DNA of 64,000 nucleotides, from the NCBI GenBank assembly GCA_028015205.1, contig CM051521.1, positions 120,288,614 to 120,352,613 on the forward strand, given 5' to 3'. Positions 60,948 through 64,000 of this stretch are shown piece by piece (within the stretch, counting starts at the first letter, position 1; each line of letters opens with the position of its first letter). Source of the stretch: Mytilisepta virgata. Taxonomy: Eukaryota; Mollusca; Bivalvia; Mytilida; Mytilidae. The notes under the pieces are model-generated. The model had not been told where the DNA came from, ran no database searches, and was given only the letters and a program-made list of their open reading frames with translations. Made by a program: the position numbers and the translations under genes.

Positions 60948-61176
60948 TACCTAGATGACTTCCAGATTGTACATGGCACATTTCTAAGACTTCAACTTTC
61001 TTTTCCTTCAACACAGCAGTCTTATCGCCCTTGGTGTACAGAAGGTTGACACCTTCATGTTCTTTTATCTTAAAATCACCTGTCCTTGCCCTAATTCTCC
61101 TTTTTTCGTTACTCGATATTCCGTTTGGGTATTTGGAAATCTTTAATATATTGTACAAGGGTACTATATTGTTCAT
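60948..61176 (-). CDS. Possible exon with retroelement-integrase zinc-binding (H2C2-type) sequence
   Basis: The minus-strand reading from methionine 61176 contains EKRRIRARTGDFKIKEHEGV, LLYTKGDK, then EVLEMCHVQSGSHLG. It ends at a good donor (G|GTAATTACG). The pattern of a basic start, short beta segments and a V-L-x3-H/C-H...GHLG box resembles the segment before the integrase core in gypsy-derived host genes (GIN1/KRBA2 type). No continuation exon was found to the left. It could be a fragment of such a gene or of a retroelement. Confidence 0.4.
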
Positions 61177-61439
61177 ATTCCATTTTATTTACCTGTCCAC
61201 CAGGTGAGTATAATTATTCATTTACAATATTGATTTTGTTTACTCTGATTATAAATAGATACTTTAAAACGTTTAAAAGAATCTAAAGAAACTGAACAGG
61301 TTTCCTTTTTGAATAGTCCTGATCTTGTTAAATAATGTATTGAAAGAAAACGTAAACATAAATATTTACTTGTAAATTAATAACAAACCTTTTCCCACTA
61401 TTTACGGAAACCTCACACTAGTGATTAATGGTTAGCCGG

Positions 61440-62440
61440 AATCAAAACACCGGAATGAAACTACGCTTACATTTACATGTTCTGATTGGTCGAAATTGAA
61501 AACAACTTCTCCTGTGAAACCATAAAGCCAAATGAACTGATTTTGGTATGGAGCATCTGTGGAAGGTCCTTTACAAAGTTTGCAGAAATCATCCTGGTGC
61601 GTGAAACAAAATGGCCGACATGAAAATTTACATGTTCTGATTGGTCGAAATTTAAGACTTCTTCTCCTCTGAAACCGTAAAGCCAAATGAACTGATTTTT
61701 GGTATGGAGCATCTATGGAAGGTCCTTTACAAAGTTTGCATAAATCATCTTGGTCTGTGAAACAAAATGGCCGCCATGAGCATTTACATGATCTGATTGG
61801 TCGAAATGTAAAACTTCTCCTCTGAAACTGTAAAGCCAAATGAACTGATTTTTTATATGGAACATCTATGGAAGGTACTTTACAAAATTTGCATAAATCA
61901 TCCCAGTCCGTGAAACAAAATGGGTGCAATGAGCATTTACATGTTCTGATTGGTCGAAATTTAAAACTTCTTCTCCTCTGAAACTGTAAAGCCAAATGAA
62001 CTGATATTTGGTATGGGGCATCTAAGGAAGGTCCTTTACAAAGTTTGCATAAATAATCTCGGTCCGTGAAACAAAATGGCCGACATGAACATTTACATGT
62101 TCTGATTGGTCGAAATTTAAAACTTCTTCTCCTCTGAAACTGTAAAGCCAAATGAACTGATTTTTGGAATGGAGCATCTATGGAAGGTCCTTTACAAACT
62201 TTGCATAAATCTTTCTAAGTCCGTGAAACAAAATGGCCACCAGAAACCTTTATATGTTCTGATTGGTCGAAATTTAAAATTTCTCCTCTGAAACACTTTG
62301 GCCAATGAACTTATACATGGTATGAAGCATTTATAGAAGATCATTTACAAAGTTTCCAAAAATCAATTTAGTCTGTCAAATCAAATCAAAAGTTTGTGAC
62401 TGCCAGGTGAGCAATACAGGCTAAGCCCACTGAGCCTCTT
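61440..62440 (-). repeat. Tandem-core element, six units of about 150-156 bp
   Basis: TTCTGATTGGTCGAAAT recurs at 61490, 61635, 61791, 61946, 62099 and 62255; GCCAAATGAACTGAT and GGAAGGTCCTTTACAAA are in each unit. Several units are 156 bp (52 x 3), so one minus-strand frame stays open for 239 codons and yields a repetitive 52-residue pattern with HLALQFQRRRSFKFRP. I regard that as an artefact of the period. The right end (62402-62440) has CCAGGTGAGCAATACAGGCT, the same terminal motif as the element at 18601, in opposite orientation. Confidence 0.8.
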
Positions 62441-62617
62441 GTTTGTACATATATTTTGTAAAAATATGACTGGAATAATATTACTAACAACACTGGCATC
62501 ATTGGGCTGTTAAATAACTTGGACATGAAATCTAAGTACCGGTATTTAAATGTTGGTATATACCCTAGACATTTGTTTTATAGTGTTGACTTTTTGTAAT
62601 TTAGAGCAAGTAAGAAC

Positions 62618-62898
62618 TTAAGGTAGTACAGAACACCTAAGGGAGTTAACTCTTTAAAAATCAGCTGAATGTTTTAATCGCATACTATTAGTAAAGTGAA
62701 ATAAGCTTCTCAATGATCAAAATTAGTGTTTGTCAAAATGGTATATATCCATTGAAATTATTCCCGTAAATTGTGTGGTTCAAATTTGTTGAAATTTTTA
62801 TATTTTTGTCACCAGGTCATAGTAAATATTGCGTCAAAATTTTATGAAAATTAAACGATCCAAATCTGTTTTAGTCAAAGTGTTGGGTACCACCTTAA
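62618..62898. mobile_element. MITE with TTAA target duplication
   Basis: The element is 62622-62894 (273 bp) between two TTAA sites. Inverted ends GGTAGTACAGAACAC and, inverted, GGTGGTACCCAACAC. A TTAA target fits piggyBac- or Kolobok-type transposition. Non-coding. Confidence 0.7.
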
Positions 62899-64000
62899 AA
62901 GCTACATCTGGAGGAAGCAAGCAAATACAAGAGGGAAAACGTTAACCATCAATTGCCATAACTTAAAGAGTATCCAGAGGGCAGCTTGGTACCCAGAAAT
63001 CAACTGTTTGCAGACAGTACAAAGACATTAAGTTTTTTATATGAGATCCTTTTATAAAAAAAGCAAGAACAAAAAAATACTCTAATATCTTCTAGTAAAT
63101 TCATATTATTTAGAAATCCATGAAATAAAACCAAACACACGGTAATAATATAAAATAAACAATGATTACACTATTTTAATTTGAAATAAAATTGCCCTTA
63201 TAAACACTTAAATTATACATTTTTTCTGTCAGATGAAATTATCTTTGGTCAGACAGAACTTGTCAGTTCACCTGACCGAATGTCATACAAATATGATTTG
63301 TATTTCATTAGGACTGCGACTACAAATTATTTAAGTTTTGGATAAATGCTTCCCCAGAATTATATTGATTCTTACCAGTAAATTTGGTAAAGTTTGACAG
63401 CATCTTATAACGAATATATTACCCATAGATAAGGAATATGGAGTGAAAAAAAAAACAAACTGAACTAGCCTGGAAACTACAAGTAGGGGGTTAATACATG
63501 TACATTTGTAACTAGGACATGTGTAGTACTACATGCACTTGACTTTTATTTATTTTTGTGACATGATCTGGTAAGTTAAATTGTGAGAAAATGAGCCATA
63601 AAAATTTTTTCATTTTCTTAACAAATATACATATGTAATAAATTTATAAGTGGAATCTGAAAATGTGAAGCTCATCTGCATTGAAATGCCATATTAGACC
63701 TTAATTTTTAGTCAAACTTTGGTAAAATTGCATATTTTTTACAAAATATTTGAAATGTTACTATGGTAACTCTCTTTCTATGGTCAATTTCCATTTATTT
63801 TTTGCTTTTTGCAGTGCTTCCTGTATTTTGTCATTTCTTAATATATGTACATGTACATATATTTGAATATTATTAACTCTGAAAATGCCCCATGACCAAG
63901 AAATCAGTGAGGCCACTTAAAATGAAAAAATTCAATCTAAATTTGGAGTCAAACCTAAGACACTAATGACATAGTTTGATTAAGCTTGAATATAACCATT
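62899..64000. other. Gene-free right edge
   Basis: AT-rich. No exon, domain or clear repeat found on either strand. Confidence 0.35.

Noticed and set aside
61432..62151. 239-codon cysteine-rich repetitive minus-strand frame
   Set aside because: It follows a DNA tandem repeat whose unit length is a multiple of three, and the array has the end motif of a dispersed element. No start context or splice structure supports a gene.

Overview
This is a eukaryotic nuclear window: AT-rich, with coding sequence split into short GT-AG exons and most of the space filled by introns and repeats. The repeat flora (tRNA-derived SINEs, Penelope-like and Jockey/CR1-like retroelements, tandem-core elements with units of about 150-166 bp, many foldback MITEs) together with invertebrate-type orthologues points to a marine bivalve, most likely a mussel of the Mytilus kind. 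The organism call is inference; no sequence search was possible.

Four conserved host genes can be assembled exon by exon with consistent splice phases. (1) 1-2512, minus: N-terminal part of a lysosomal alpha-glucosidase-like GH31 enzyme (GAA type) with signal anchor and trefoil domain; it runs off the left edge. (2) 16246-35271, minus: complete diacylglycerol lipase beta (DAGLB), 14 coding exons, 676 aa, with a GHSLG serine lipase core and a 21-nt microexon. (3) 37183-48106, plus: complete POLG2, accessory subunit of mitochondrial DNA polymerase gamma, 10 coding exons, 370 aa. (4) 50982-59068, minus: complete TIMM23, inner-membrane import channel subunit, 7 coding exons, 202 aa. DAGLB and POLG2 are divergent with a 1.9-kb interval holding a probable solo LTR; POLG2 and TIMM23 are convergent.

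Mobile DNA dominates the rest. 3.7-8.9 kb is a nest: a decayed Penelope-like retroelement split by a Jockey/CR1-like LINE and by a 525-bp repeat whose second copy is at 12.35-12.87 kb. 12.91-13.73 kb is a foldback element with near-identical 293-bp arms and an 8-bp target duplication. 43.48-46.11 kb is an apparently intact Tigger (pogo group) transposon with a 514-aa DDD transposase in a POLG2 intron. Tandem-core elements sit at 9.4-10.7, 18.6-20.0, 51.6-53.1 and 61.4-62.4 kb.

The most unusual object is at 31261-34942, inside DAGLB intron 1: a 3.7-kb element with inverted arms built of 196-199-bp tandem units, matching outer ends, a perfect 9-bp flanking duplication, and one intact intronless gene for a 140-aa NADAR-domain protein with its own TATA-like box and polyadenylation signal. 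It looks like a Mutator-like or foldback transposon carrying a NADAR (putative ADP-ribosyl-guanine hydrolase) cargo gene.
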